Positions 46,901-55,942 of a DNA stretch of 64,000 nucleotides are shown here, piece after piece. The DNA is taken from contig NZ_WTKP01000008.1 of assembly GCF_009793355.1 (NCBI RefSeq), forward strand, positions 124,001-188,000. The letters run 5' to 3'. Each line of letters starts with the position of its first letter. Position 1 is the stretch's first letter. A model generated the notes under the pieces. That model was not told where the DNA came from, searched no databases, and saw nothing but the letters and a program-made list of their open reading frames with translations. This DNA is from Vreelandella zhuhanensis. Lineage in GTDB: Bacteria; Pseudomonadota; Gammaproteobacteria; Pseudomonadales; Halomonadaceae. Both the position numbers and the translations under genes were made by a program.

Positions 46901-47473
46901 ATGGCCCATGTTCATGCACAGACCCCTTTCGTTGCGCTCGGGCTTGCGGTATTGACCGTCTCGGATACACGCGGTTTCGACCAGGACGGCAGTGGCGACC
47001 TGCTCAGCGAGCGACTGCTCACGGCAGGTCATGTGCTGGTCGAACGCCGGATCGTTGCTGATAATATCTATCGTATCCGTGCGGTGGTCAGCGAATGGAT
47101 CGCCCGCGAGGATATCCAGGCGGTGCTGGTCAACGGTGGTACGGGCTTCACTGTGCGTGACACCACGCCGGAAGCGCTGGCGCCGCTGTTCGACAAGACC
47201 ATCGATGGCTACGGCGAGCTATTCCGCCAGCGCTCTTATGCGACTATCGGTGGCTCAACGATTCAATCGCGTGCGGTGGCCGGCGTGGCCAACCGCACCC
47301 TGGTCTTCGCCATGCCGGGGTCGCCCAAGGCCTGCGCCACTGCCTGGGATGAAATTATCGCGGCGCAACTGGATGCAAGGACCCGGCCTTGTAACTTCGT
47401 GGCCATGGTACTGCCGGATATCCAGCACTGTGCCAGCCGCTCCACCGAAATAGCGCAGGAGGTCAGCATATGA
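46901..47473 (+). CDS. moaB: MoaB, molybdopterin adenylyltransferase-like protein
   Basis: Molybdenum-cofactor enzyme that adenylylates molybdopterin before metal insertion. About 190 residues; blocks LTVSDTRGFDQDGSG and VNGGTGFTVRDTTPEAL are typical of MoaB/Mog. GGAG precedes the ATG at 46901; an in-frame GTG at 46889 overlaps the previous stop and is less likely. Stop overlaps moeA by 4 bp (ATGA). Confidence 0.93.
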   Translation: MAHVHAQTPFVALGLAVLTVSDTRGFDQDGSGDLLSERLLTAGHVLVERRIVADNIYRIRAVVSEWIAREDIQAVLVNGGTGFTVRDTTPEALAPLFDKTIDGYGELFRQRSYATIGGSTIQSRAVAGVANRTLVFAMPGSPKACATAWDEIIAAQLDARTRPCNFVAMVLPDIQHCASRSTEIAQEVSI

Positions 47474-48735
47474 ACTGTGGCTGTGCGGATAATCCCACCA
47501 CCGACCTGCTCGACTTATGGGACGCTCGCGCCCGGCTGATCGAAGCCGCCGTACCGCTCATGGACACCGAGACGTTGCCGCTTTCTCAGGCCGCAGGACG
47601 CGTGTTGGCGATATCCGCCCTGGCGGCCCTGGATCTGCCCAGCGAAGATAACAGCGCCATGGATGGTTATGCCATGCGCCTGGCCGAGCTTGAGCAGAGC
47701 CAACGCCAAGGAGACGGCCTGCCGGTGCTGGTACGTGTTCCTGCCGGTGCCGGTGTGATGAGCCTGCCAAGTGGCGGTTGTGCGCGTATCTTCACCGGGG
47801 CTCCCGTACCCCAGGGAGCCGATGTCGTGGTCCCCCAGGAGCGCGTTCACTGCGATGAGCAGGGGCGGGTCCATGTCGCTCAGGAAGTCACGCTCGGCGC
47901 CAACATTCGCCGCCGTGGGGAAGAGGCACGCTATGGTGATCTGGTGCTGGCGGCGGGTGAGCGGTTAAGTCCGGCAGCCATTGGGCTGCTTGCCAGCCAT
48001 GGTATTGCCGAGGTCGTCGTGAAGCGGCGGTTGCGGGTGGCGCTGCTATCCACGGGTGACGAACTGATCGAGCCGGGCACGCCACGCGTACCGGGCCAGG
48101 TGTACAACAGTAATGCGGCCATGCTGAAAGCCTTGCTGGCGGAGCAGGGCTGCGAGGTGGTGGATAAAGGTATCATTGCGGATACCGCCGAAGCGCTAAG
48201 GGTGGCGTTGAGCCAAGCACGCGACAGCGCCGACATGGTAATCTGTACCGGAGGCGTGTCGGTCGGTGAGGAAGACCATGTGCGGCCGGTGCTGGATGCC
48301 TTGGGCAGCCTGTATTTCCATGGCATCGCGCTCAAGCCCGGCAAGCCTTTCACGTTCGGCACCCTGCACGATGTTAGCGTCGCCGGTGTCCCGTTGATCG
48401 GCCTGCCGGGCAATCCCGTGGCCTCGTTGGTGGGCTGGCAATTTCTCACCTTGCCGTTCGTTCAGGGCTGTCAGGGACGTTCGCCGCATCGGCTTGAACG
48501 TTTTACCGTCAAGGCAGGCTTTGCGCATCGTGCCAACCGTCAACGCTACGAATGTCTGCGAGTGGTGCTCGAGGATTCCGAGCATGGACCGGTGGCGTTG
48601 CTGGCAGGTGGCCAGGGGTCGCATATGTTGAGTGCCGCAGCGGTGGCCCATGGCTACCTGATCATAGACCCAAGTAGTGAGGTGAAAAAAGGCGATGACG
48701 TTACCTATTGCCCCTGCAGCCAATTCCTCACCTGA
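47470..48735 (+). CDS. moeA: MoeA, molybdopterin molybdenumtransferase
   Basis: Inserts molybdenum into adenylylated molybdopterin. 421 residues with N-terminal PSEDNSAMDGYAMR, the middle ARIFTGAPVPQGADVVVPQE, the catalytic MPT-binding block STGDELIEPG and TGGVSVGEEDHV, and GLPGNPVAS. Its last 41 bp overlap the dnr reading frame in another phase. Member of the nar-coupled molybdenum-cofactor gene group. Confidence 0.95.
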   Translation: MNCGCADNPTTDLLDLWDARARLIEAAVPLMDTETLPLSQAAGRVLAISALAALDLPSEDNSAMDGYAMRLAELEQSQRQGDGLPVLVRVPAGAGVMSLPSGGCARIFTGAPVPQGADVVVPQERVHCDEQGRVHVAQEVTLGANIRRRGEEARYGDLVLAAGERLSPAAIGLLASHGIAEVVVKRRLRVALLSTGDELIEPGTPRVPGQVYNSNAAMLKALLAEQGCEVVDKGIIADTAEALRVALSQARDSADMVICTGGVSVGEEDHVRPVLDALGSLYFHGIALKPGKPFTFGTLHDVSVAGVPLIGLPGNPVASLVGWQFLTLPFVQGCQGRSPHRLERFTVKAGFAHRANRQRYECLRVVLEDSEHGPVALLAGGQGSHMLSAAAVAHGYLIIDPSSEVKKGDDVTYCPCSQFLT

Positions 48736-49441
48736 GGGGCCGCCTAATGCAGTCAACCTGCAGGAGCTGATCCGGGGGGTCAGCTGGCTGGCGGCACTTG
48801 AGATCAACGACGTGGAAATGCTACTGAGGCATTCTCACGTGCAGACGCTGAAAGCGCATGAGTGGATTTTTCACCAGAATGGGCAAGCGGACTGGCTGTA
48901 TATCGTGCTCAGTGGCGCCGTGCGCCTGGTGCATGGTGTCGGCGAGAAACGCTTGGCTACCATACGTTGCGTGGAGCATGGCGGTACCCTGGGCGAACTG
49001 AGCATGGCATCGCGCACCGGGTTTTATCTCTACTCGGCGGAAGCGTTACGTAATACCCGAGTGCTGGCGATTCCCGCAGAACAATGTCGCCAACAGCTGG
49101 ATGCCTACCCGGCCTGTCGTACAGAGTTCATGAGCCGCATGGCCCTTGAGTTGAGTGAGCGCCTGGAAGACTTGGTGCTGGTGACTCAGTCCGACGCCAT
49201 GGCCAGGCTGGTCAGTTATTTGCTGCGTCAATTGCCCCCGGGGCGCCATCAGCGCCCCAAGACATTGCCATTGACCATTCCTCGCTACTGGCTTGCCGCT
49301 CAGCTTTCCATGACGCCGGAAACGCTGTCGCGCTTGCTGGCCAAGTTGCGTGACCGGGGCATCATGCAAGTGGATCGCCGCCATTTAGCGATCCTCGATG
49401 AGGAACGCTTGCGTCAGTGCTTGATAGAAGGGGATACCTAA
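48695..49441 (+). CDS. dnr: DNR-type Crp/Fnr-family regulator
   Basis: Transcription factor that, by family knowledge, activates nir, nor and nos genes in response to NO. 248 residues: cyclic-nucleotide-like sensor domain (about 20-140), long dimer helix, and winged helix with LAAQLSMTPETLSRLLAKL, where E and SR match the FNR-type recognition helix for TTGAT half-sites. No N-terminal iron-sulfur cysteine set is seen, so it is of the DNR rather than the FNR class. The start at 48695 overlaps moeA by 41 bp; no later good start was found. Perfect TTGAT-N4-GTCAA boxes occur at nirC and norC. Confidence 0.85.
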   Translation: MTLPIAPAANSSPEGPPNAVNLQELIRGVSWLAALEINDVEMLLRHSHVQTLKAHEWIFHQNGQADWLYIVLSGAVRLVHGVGEKRLATIRCVEHGGTLGELSMASRTGFYLYSAEALRNTRVLAIPAEQCRQQLDAYPACRTEFMSRMALELSERLEDLVLVTQSDAMARLVSYLLRQLPPGRHQRPKTLPLTIPRYWLAAQLSMTPETLSRLLAKLRDRGIMQVDRRHLAILDEERLRQCLIEGDT

Positions 49442-49843
49442 ATGCCACAACGTGCCCGTCAAAAGACCGCCGCCACCCTGGTGTATGCCTGCTCTGGCTG
49501 CTCCGATGTAGCGCAGTTGGCCAATGACGTGGCACTGCGCCTGGATCATGGCGGCGTAGCGGAAATGTCCTGTATCGCCGGTGTCGGCGGCGGTGTGAAA
49601 GGGCTGGTGCGGACGGCACGCTCCGGTCGTCCTATCGTTGCGATCGACGGTTGCCAGCTACATTGCGCCAGTCATTGCCTGGCCAATGCAGGCGTTGAAC
49701 CCACCGAACACGTCAAACTCTATGAACGTGGGTTTCGCAAGCGGCGCGGAATGCTCTATGGTGAGGATGAAGTGACTGAAGTTTCAGCTGATGTCGGTGA
49801 GCTGATCGCCCGACTGCAGATGTCTACGGAGAATACCCAATGA
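49442..49843 (+). CDS. DGC-domain putative zinc-binding protein
   Basis: A 133-residue protein starting immediately after the dnr stop (TAAATG). It has the cysteine pattern of the DGC family: YACSGCSDV near the start, [10 protein letters not shown], and [13 protein letters not shown]. Those cysteines could bind zinc or an iron-sulfur cluster. The family is poorly characterised. Position between dnr and moaA, with a 4-bp overlap to moaA, suggests a role in NO sensing, metal handling or molybdenum-cofactor delivery; none is proven. Confidence 0.8.
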   Translation: MPQRARQKTAATLVYACSGCSDVAQLANDVALRLDHGGVAEMSCIAGVGGGVKGLVRTARSGRPIVAIDGCQLHCASHCLANAGVEPTEHVKLYERGFRKRRGMLYGEDEVTEVSADVGELIARLQMSTENTQ

Positions 49844-50829
49844 GTGTCCTGGTTGACGGTTTCGGCCGCACGATTCGCTATGTTCGGTTATCAGTGACCG
49901 ACCGTTGCGATTTTCGCTGTGTCTATTGCATGGCTGAGGAGATGACCTTCCTGCCACGCGCTCAAGTGCTGACCCTTGAGGAAATCGCCACGGTATCGCA
50001 AGCCTTCGTCGAGCTGGGCGTGGAGAAGATCCGTCTCACCGGCGGCGAGCCGTTGGTGCGTCAGGGGATCGAAACGCTCGTCGGGGCCATCGGTCGCCTT
50101 GAAGGGCTGCGTGATTTTGCCATGACCACCAATGGCAGCGGCTTGGTCAAGCATGCCAAGGCGCTGCATCAGGGCGGCCTTGCCCGGCTCAACATCAGCC
50201 TCGATTCCCTGGTGCCCGAGCGCTTCCGGGCACTCACTCGCACCGGCGACCTCAAGCGGGTCATTGACGGCATCCGTGCTGCCCGCGAGGCGGGCTTTAC
50301 CCGCATCAAGCTCAACGCCGTGATTCTCAAGGGGCGCAATGACGACGAAATTCTCGATCTGGTCGACTTCGCCCGCAACGAAAACGTGGATATCAGCTTT
50401 ATCGAGGAAATGCCACTGGGGCAGGTGAGCGAGCACGATCGTGCCGAGACATTCTGTTCTAGTGATGAAGTGCGCAGCATCATCGAAGCCCAGCACGCGC
50501 TATTACCCACCACCGAAACCACCCTGGGCCCGTCGCGCTATTACCGAATGGCCGACAGTGAGTCGCGCATCGGGTTTATCTCGCCGCACAGCCACAACTT
50601 CTGCGAGGCCTGCAACCGGGTACGCGTCACCGCCGAGGGGCGCTTGCTGCTGTGCCTGGGCAATGAGCATTCGGTCGATTTGCGCAGCGTGATACGCCGC
50701 CATCCCGGTGACATGGAGCGCCTCAAGGCCGCGATTGTCGACGCCATGCGCTTCAAGCCCGAGCGTCATCATTTCACCACAGACGGTGATGTACAGGTGG
50801 TACGCTTCATGAACATGACCGGGGGCTGA
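49840..50829 (+). CDS. moaA: MoaA, GTP 3',8-cyclase
   Basis: Radical SAM enzyme for the first step of molybdenum-cofactor synthesis. 329 residues: N-terminal CDFRCVYC (C23, C27, C30), TGGEPLVR, C-terminal second cluster [18 protein letters not shown], and the conserved terminal Gly-Gly. ATGA overlap with the DGC gene. Last gene of the nar/Moco operon; the stop is 9 bp from the convergent BON gene and no terminator is evident. Confidence 0.95.
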   Translation: MSVLVDGFGRTIRYVRLSVTDRCDFRCVYCMAEEMTFLPRAQVLTLEEIATVSQAFVELGVEKIRLTGGEPLVRQGIETLVGAIGRLEGLRDFAMTTNGSGLVKHAKALHQGGLARLNISLDSLVPERFRALTRTGDLKRVIDGIRAAREAGFTRIKLNAVILKGRNDDEILDLVDFARNENVDISFIEEMPLGQVSEHDRAETFCSSDEVRSIIEAQHALLPTTETTLGPSRYYRMADSESRIGFISPHSHNFCEACNRVRVTAEGRLLLCLGNEHSVDLRSVIRRHPGDMERLKAAIVDAMRFKPERHHFTTDGDVQVVRFMNMTGG

Positions 50830-50838
50830 GAACCTGCG

Positions 50839-51159
50839 TTATTTAACGGTGATGTTGTTTTCTACCGCATTCACCTGCTCATGGTCCAGCGTAATGGCTT
50901 CAGCCCGCTCGCGCTGCTGCGAGGTCTCGACGAAACCGCCCAGAATGGCTCGGTCGCCCTTCAGGTCGACGTCGATGGCCGAACCGGCCAGATCCGGTGC
51001 TTCGAGAAGCCGGGCCTTGATCTGCACCGCTTCAGCCGAATCTTGCTGCGCGAGCCTGGCGGATTCATTGACCGGGGTGTCGGCACAGCCGACCAGAAGC
51101 CCGGTCATGAAAAAAGCCTCTATCATCAGGATGCCGAGCCAGCGGTGTTGATGCATCAT
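50839..51159 (-). CDS. BON-domain lipoprotein
   Basis: A 106-residue exported protein. A signal ending LLVGC (Cys 25) marks a lipoprotein. A single BON domain occupies about residues 42-106 (IKARLLEAPDLAGSAIDVDL, AILGGFVETSQQRERAEAI, NNITVK), similar to OsmY-type hyperosmotic proteins. Adjacent to and overlapping the asmA-like stop by 4 bp, so co-transcribed with it. Envelope stress or lipid-surface role by family. Confidence 0.85.
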   Translation of the reverse strand: MMHQHRWLGILMIEAFFMTGLLVGCADTPVNESARLAQQDSAEAVQIKARLLEAPDLAGSAIDVDLKGDRAILGGFVETSQQRERAEAITLDHEQVNAVENNITVK

Positions 51160-54100
51160 TCGATACTCCCCTCGTCTATGGCTTCACGTGAACGACTAAT
51201 CAGCCCTTCGCAATATTCCATGTCGGCACCTGCGCCCACATCCACCAGCGGCAATAGGGCGGCGAGTGGGCCGGCAAGGGCGCCAAGCGCGGCGCTGGAG
51301 CCGGCTCGCATTATAAGTTCTTCGCTATGCACGCTCACTTCGATGTTATCGAAGGTGCCCCCTAGGTGAAGTGGCGACCGCCCGACGAAGACGCTGGGGT
51401 CCTTGGGATGGACGATGATGCTGATATCCAGGCGTTCCGTATTCAAATTCACCTGGCCGCCCAAGGTGAAGGTGGTGTCGGCGGTGTCCACCACGAAAGT
51501 ATCCAGCTGGGTAACGCCGTCTCTCGCCTGAAGGTCGGCGTAAGCGCAATCGATCGGGATGGGGTCACGCCCCCGCACCCAACTCAGAAACGTCTGACCG
51601 GCATCTAGCCCGGCGATCTCCACAAGCAAGGCTTCGAGTCTTCCACCGGTCATCAGCAAGACCACGCCGCCATCGGCGGAGGCCAGCAACTCGGCGACTG
51701 AAGCGCCTTCAACCCAGAGCTTGCCGCGGCCCCCGATGGTGCCGACACTGTCGTCAGCCAGCTCCCAGTTGCGTAGCGCATCGCTGAGATCCACCCCCTG
51801 GACTTCCACCTGCATCGTACCGCTGGGGGGTTGGGTGCCGGCATCCAGGTCGAGGGTGAGATCAACACTTCCCTCACCCACGCCGAAACCCACAGGATCG
51901 AACTGTCCGCGTCCATTCTCGAGAGTAAAATCAAGCACCACGTTGCTCAATGGAATATTCCCGGCACTTACGGATCCGCCCCTGTAGCTTATATCCGCGG
52001 ATACTCCTTGCCATGCCTCGGTGATGATCTCCGTGTCGGGCAGGACGAAGCGGTCGTCGGCTTCGATCTCCTCTGGTGTCGCCCCGGCGAGGAAGCCCAG
52101 GTCTGCGATATCGAGCTGCTCGGAGCGCAGGTCGCCGCTCAGGTGAGGCGGCGTGGCGCCTGTGTCGAGTGCCAAGCGTCCACTGAGATCGCTATCACCG
52201 ATTTCCCCTTGCATGTCGGTAAAGGTCCAGCGTTGGTCTTCCAGGTCCAGGTCTCCCGATACCGAATAAGGGGGAAGCTGCGGCAGCGCGAAGCCTAGCA
52301 GGCGGCTCAGGCGTTGCGGGTTCGGCCCTTTCAGAGCGAGCTCAAGGTCCAGCCCTTCCAGGGCAAGGGGACGCAGCAGCGTGCCTTCCAGGCTGATTTG
52401 TGTGTCGACGATATCCGCCTCCAGATCCAGCGCATAGGGGCGGTCCGGGTCGCGGGCATTGAGCAGGGAATCGCCTTGTAGACTGAGGGAGGCCGGCGCA
52501 CCGTCGTAGCGACCTTCTCCTTCCAACTGGAATGTCTGATCCCCCGTGGCGGCGCCCTGAGTTTCAAGGTTCAGAGTCAGTTGGGTGTCGGCTTGCGGAT
52601 CGCTGAAACGCAGCTCCGAAGGCTCGAAACTCAGACGGCCGATGAACGGTAACAGCAGATCGTCGCGTCCGTCGCTGGGGAGCGTTTCACTCATTTCCAG
52701 GTGCAGTTCCCCGGAAACTCTGCCAAGCCGGTCTTCGATGGGGGTGAAGGTGTCACCCAGTCTGGCCAGGGAAATGTCATCGAGATCGATATCCAGGCGC
52801 CCGGAGGCGGGTGACTGCGTCACGTCCAGCGCAAGGCTCGCGGTAAGTGAGCCGTCACCCAGGCGAAACTGGAGAGGCTCCGCCCGCAGCCCGCCTTCCT
52901 CCAGCTCGGCGTCCAGCGCAAGCTCATTCAGCTCGAGCCCATTGGGTAACACCAACGTATTGGCGTTTAGCTCCAGCTGTCCATCGAAGCTGCGCAGCGG
53001 CGCCAGCAGGGAGTCGTCCTGTGCTTCATCAGCCTGTGCTTCATCGTCCGACGCTTGAGTCGTAGCGGAAATCAACTGGGCGATATCGATGCGCCCGGCT
53101 TCAAGGTCGACGTTCACTGCCGGGCGTTCGGTAGTGAAAACTTCAACGTTACCGCTGACATTGGTCGAGCCTATCTCACCTTCAAGCCCAGTGACGTTCC
53201 ATTGTTCATGATCACGGCTCAAGCGGCCCGCGAGACGAAACTCGGGCAAAGGAGGCAAAACTGGGCCGAGCCAGGCTTCCAGGGCCCGGCTGCTATCCGC
53301 GTCGAGGACCACATCCGCTTCAAGCGTCTGAGGTGCCAGGATCGAGGCCAGGGTGGTGTCCGCCTGAACAAACAAGCCGTTTGAGGTGGCTTCGGCTTTA
53401 AGCGGGTAATCCTGTTGCAGCGAGCCATCTTCCAGGTCGACCAGGCTGGGTAGCGGAGCCCCTCTGACCTGCATGTCCAGCGGCTTGTCGCGGAAGGTGC
53501 CATTCACATTGAGCAGCAGCCGTGGCGGCTCTTGCTCGCCGGTGGTCTCGAGTGTCGCCTCGAGGTCACTGCCGGCCTCGGCGTTGCGATAAGCTAGACG
53601 AGCATTGTCGATACGCAACTGGGCAAGCAGCGTATCGAGCTCGAACGTCGAGCGTTGCTCGAGTGGCTGAAGCTCAAGAGAGAGTTCGGCGTCTAGAGTG
53701 TCGCCGGCGGGCAGGGCGCTGTTGAGTTCCGTCATGTCCAGATTCTGCAGACTGATCTGGGCCTCTGCGGCAACCCTTTTCGGGCTGCTGGTCAGGCTTG
53801 CCTGTGCCTCGACATTGCCGTCTGCAATCTCAAACGTCAGGGGTTCAAGCGCAACCGAGTGTTCGGCAAGCTGTACCTGAGTTTGAACGTTCTGAAGTAC
53901 CGCTTGCTCCAGTATCAGACGGTCTACGGACAGAGCAACGTCTCCGCGTAGATCGGGTAACACGGGCACGGATAGGCCCTCTTCCTCGGATTCCGGCAAG
54001 GCCGCGCGTAGAGCAGCAACATCGAGTTGCGATGAGTGCAGCTGGCCGTCAAGGCTCGGAGCTTCACCGGCGGTATCCATCGTCAGCTCGCCGGTTACCC

Positions 54101-55007
54101 GGTTCTGGGCGATTGCTGTGTCGATGTCGTGTAATCGCCATTCGCTGCCTTGGCGTTCCAGGCGTGCCGCTATCTCGAGGCTATCCAGCTCGACCTGAGG
54201 TAATTTCAGCCATTGTGACCAGTCGGCGAGATTGTGCAGGCTGAGCTCACCATTCGCTTCTAATCGATCCAATGCCGGCGCTTGGGGAACCTCGAAGGTG
54301 CTGGTGAGCTGGCTCTCGCCGGAGCTGAGCGTCAGTTCGCCACCGAATGCCTGGGTATCGTCCATAAAGGCGTTAATGGGGTCAGTTTGTGCTTCCAGTT
54401 CAAAGCGTCGTTGCTGAAATGTCAGTGTCGCCTGGGTGTGCCAGGTTTCGTCGTCCACTTGCATTTGTAGAGATGAAACGGCGACATCGAGCGGGGTGTC
54501 GGCATCGGCGGCCCAGTAATGCACCTCTGAGTCGGAGAGCAAGAGGTTGCGGATATCTAGGGGCGAAGACGACTCTTCCTCGGCTTGCGCTTGCTGATTG
54601 GCTTGTTCGTCACCAAATGCCCAGTTAGCGGGCGCGCCGGCGCGCTGTTCCAGGTTCAGGGTCGAGCCGGCAACTTCAATGTCATCCATTACCACTTTCC
54701 CTTGGAACAGGTCGCTGACTGATACCGAGATACTGACTCGCTGTGCTTCGAGCATGTAGGGTGAAGTGGCCCATTCGGGGTTGTCGATCTCAAGCTCGTG
54801 AAGCGATAGTTGTGGACTAGGAGACAGGGTGATATCCACGTCGCCGTGTATGGCTACCGAGCGCCCGGTTGCCTCCTGGATACGCTCGGTGATGACAGGC
54901 TTTAAAAAATTCCAGGACATTAGTTCCACCGCAGCGACGATAAGCGCCACCAGAATGACCGGGACAAGCCACCACCAACGTAGGAACCTTGAAGCTCGAT
55001 GTTGCAT
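51156..55007 (-). CDS. AsmA-family envelope protein, very long
   Basis: A 1283-residue protein with one N-terminal membrane anchor (about 10-30, WWWLVPVILVALIVAAVELM), then an AsmA N-terminal segment FLKPVITERIQEATGRSVAI and a long repeating beta-rich periplasmic region, ending in an AsmA C-terminal domain (MTGGRLEALLVEIAGLD). It is about twice the length of E. coli AsmA and similar in length to the lipid-transport relatives YhdP and TamB. Likely involved in outer-membrane lipid transport. Overlaps the BON lipoprotein gene. Confidence 0.85.
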   Translation of the reverse strand: MQHRASRFLRWWWLVPVILVALIVAAVELMSWNFLKPVITERIQEATGRSVAIHGDVDITLSPSPQLSLHELEIDNPEWATSPYMLEAQRVSISVSVSDLFQGKVVMDDIEVAGSTLNLEQRAGAPANWAFGDEQANQQAQAEEESSSPLDIRNLLLSDSEVHYWAADADTPLDVAVSSLQMQVDDETWHTQATLTFQQRRFELEAQTDPINAFMDDTQAFGGELTLSSGESQLTSTFEVPQAPALDRLEANGELSLHNLADWSQWLKLPQVELDSLEIAARLERQGSEWRLHDIDTAIAQNRVTGELTMDTAGEAPSLDGQLHSSQLDVAALRAALPESEEEGLSVPVLPDLRGDVALSVDRLILEQAVLQNVQTQVQLAEHSVALEPLTFEIADGNVEAQASLTSSPKRVAAEAQISLQNLDMTELNSALPAGDTLDAELSLELQPLEQRSTFELDTLLAQLRIDNARLAYRNAEAGSDLEATLETTGEQEPPRLLLNVNGTFRDKPLDMQVRGAPLPSLVDLEDGSLQQDYPLKAEATSNGLFVQADTTLASILAPQTLEADVVLDADSSRALEAWLGPVLPPLPEFRLAGRLSRDHEQWNVTGLEGEIGSTNVSGNVEVFTTERPAVNVDLEAGRIDIAQLISATTQASDDEAQADEAQDDSLLAPLRSFDGQLELNANTLVLPNGLELNELALDAELEEGGLRAEPLQFRLGDGSLTASLALDVTQSPASGRLDIDLDDISLARLGDTFTPIEDRLGRVSGELHLEMSETLPSDGRDDLLLPFIGRLSFEPSELRFSDPQADTQLTLNLETQGAATGDQTFQLEGEGRYDGAPASLSLQGDSLLNARDPDRPYALDLEADIVDTQISLEGTLLRPLALEGLDLELALKGPNPQRLSRLLGFALPQLPPYSVSGDLDLEDQRWTFTDMQGEIGDSDLSGRLALDTGATPPHLSGDLRSEQLDIADLGFLAGATPEEIEADDRFVLPDTEIITEAWQGVSADISYRGGSVSAGNIPLSNVVLDFTLENGRGQFDPVGFGVGEGSVDLTLDLDAGTQPPSGTMQVEVQGVDLSDALRNWELADDSVGTIGGRGKLWVEGASVAELLASADGGVVLLMTGGRLEALLVEIAGLDAGQTFLSWVRGRDPIPIDCAYADLQARDGVTQLDTFVVDTADTTFTLGGQVNLNTERLDISIIVHPKDPSVFVGRSPLHLGGTFDNIEVSVHSEELIMRAGSSAALGALAGPLAALLPLVDVGAGADMEYCEGLISRSREAIDEGSIE

Positions 55008-55396
55008 TATGTCGGCTACCTTGCACCATGAAGTTTACGCGCATCGACACCTCGCCATGCGCAGGGTTCATTGCAGTTTTTTTCTCAGGCCCACCTTTCT
55101 CATAATTAATGTAGTCGCTGAGCCTTGGAACTGCATTTAGTCAGTTTGGAAGTTGTAGTAGCAAGAATGACATGCCTTGTTCCTATTTTTTATGGCCATT
55201 CGAGAAAATAGACTGAATTTTTTAGTCAATAATATTTTAAAGTAACGTTTATTTAATAGGTGGTGATTGTTTGAAAAAATAAAGCGTGCATATTTTTAAT
55301 TTGCAGAAATGGCAGCTAGCTTGATTGCTGTATGGCTTGGCTATGACACCCTTCAAGCTACACTTGAGTTTCGTCTAATGACTAAAGGAGATGGTC
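55008..55396. other. 389-bp AT-rich intergenic region
   Basis: Between asmA-like and the repeat-protein gene. Noticeably lower GC than the surroundings, especially 55180-55310. It must hold the promoters of both divergent genes; AAGGAG at about 55385 is the ribosome site of the repeat protein. I see no ORF, RNA gene or clear operator. Confidence 0.6.
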
Positions 55397-55870
55397 ATGT
55401 TCAAGAAGCTACTCATTACAGCAGCAATTTCGACCGCACTGGCGACTACTGGGTCTGCTATGGCGCAGCAATGGGACCAAGATAATCGGTGGCAAGATCA
55501 AGATCGCAATCGTTCCTACAGCCAGGACAATCAGTGGCACGATCAGGACCGTGATCGCTATCAGCAGGATCGTCGGGATGACCGCTGGCGCGACCAGGAT
55601 CGTCGGGATGACCGCTGGCGCGGCCAGGACCGTCGGGATGACCGTTGGCGCGGCCAGGATCGTCGGGATGACCAGTGGCGCGGCCAGGATCGTCGTGATG
55701 ACCGCTGGCGCGGCCAGGATCGTCGTGATGACCAGTGGCGCGGCCAGGATCGTCGTGATGACCGCTGGCGCGGTCAGGATCGTCGTGATGACCAGTGGCG
55801 CGGCCAGGACCGTCGTGATGACCGCTGGCGTGATGAGGATCGCAACCGCTATAACCAGTACCGCAACTAA
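55397..55870 (+). CDS. Exported Asp/Arg/Trp tandem-repeat protein
   Basis: A 157-residue protein. The ATG at 55397 follows AAGGAG. A signal peptide (about 1-24, ending AMA) is followed by nine tandem copies of a ten-residue unit QDRRDD(R/Q)WRG, preceded by more diverged copies (DRNRSYSQDN, DRDRYQQDRR). No cysteine; strongly charged and low complexity. Function unknown. The downstream gene shares the signal and D/R/Q-rich style. An envelope stress, matrix or metal/polyanion-binding role is possible but not shown. Confidence 0.7.
   Translation: MFKKLLITAAISTALATTGSAMAQQWDQDNRWQDQDRNRSYSQDNQWHDQDRDRYQQDRRDDRWRDQDRRDDRWRGQDRRDDRWRGQDRRDDQWRGQDRRDDRWRGQDRRDDQWRGQDRRDDRWRGQDRRDDQWRGQDRRDDRWRDEDRNRYNQYRN
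55565..55834 (+). repeat. Nine tandem 30-bp repeats
   Basis: Exact 30-bp period from CAGGATCGTC... at 55565, nine units to 55834. Units differ by a few bases: GGG or GGT in the fifth to sixth codons, and R or Q at the seventh. Units 4 to 9 alternate Q and R types, giving a 60-bp higher-order period that suggests recent amplification in two-unit blocks. There are no unique spacers, so it is not a CRISPR array. Confidence 0.95.
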
Positions 55871-55942
55871 GCCAGTTCTGACAGCTAGTGATTAAGTACC
55901 AGCTGCTTTAAACCAAGTGGTTAATCGTTTTTCGGAGGAGTT

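Noticed and set aside
55565..55834. Regular 30-bp repeats that resemble a CRISPR array by period
   Set aside because: There are no unique spacers, the repeats are contiguous and in frame, and they encode a protein repeat.
55551..55895. 114-aa alternative frame through the repeat region (IVGMTAGA-type repeats)
   Set aside because: It is a shifted reading of the same repeat DNA without a signal peptide or ribosome site; the frame with signal peptide and AAGGAG is preferred.
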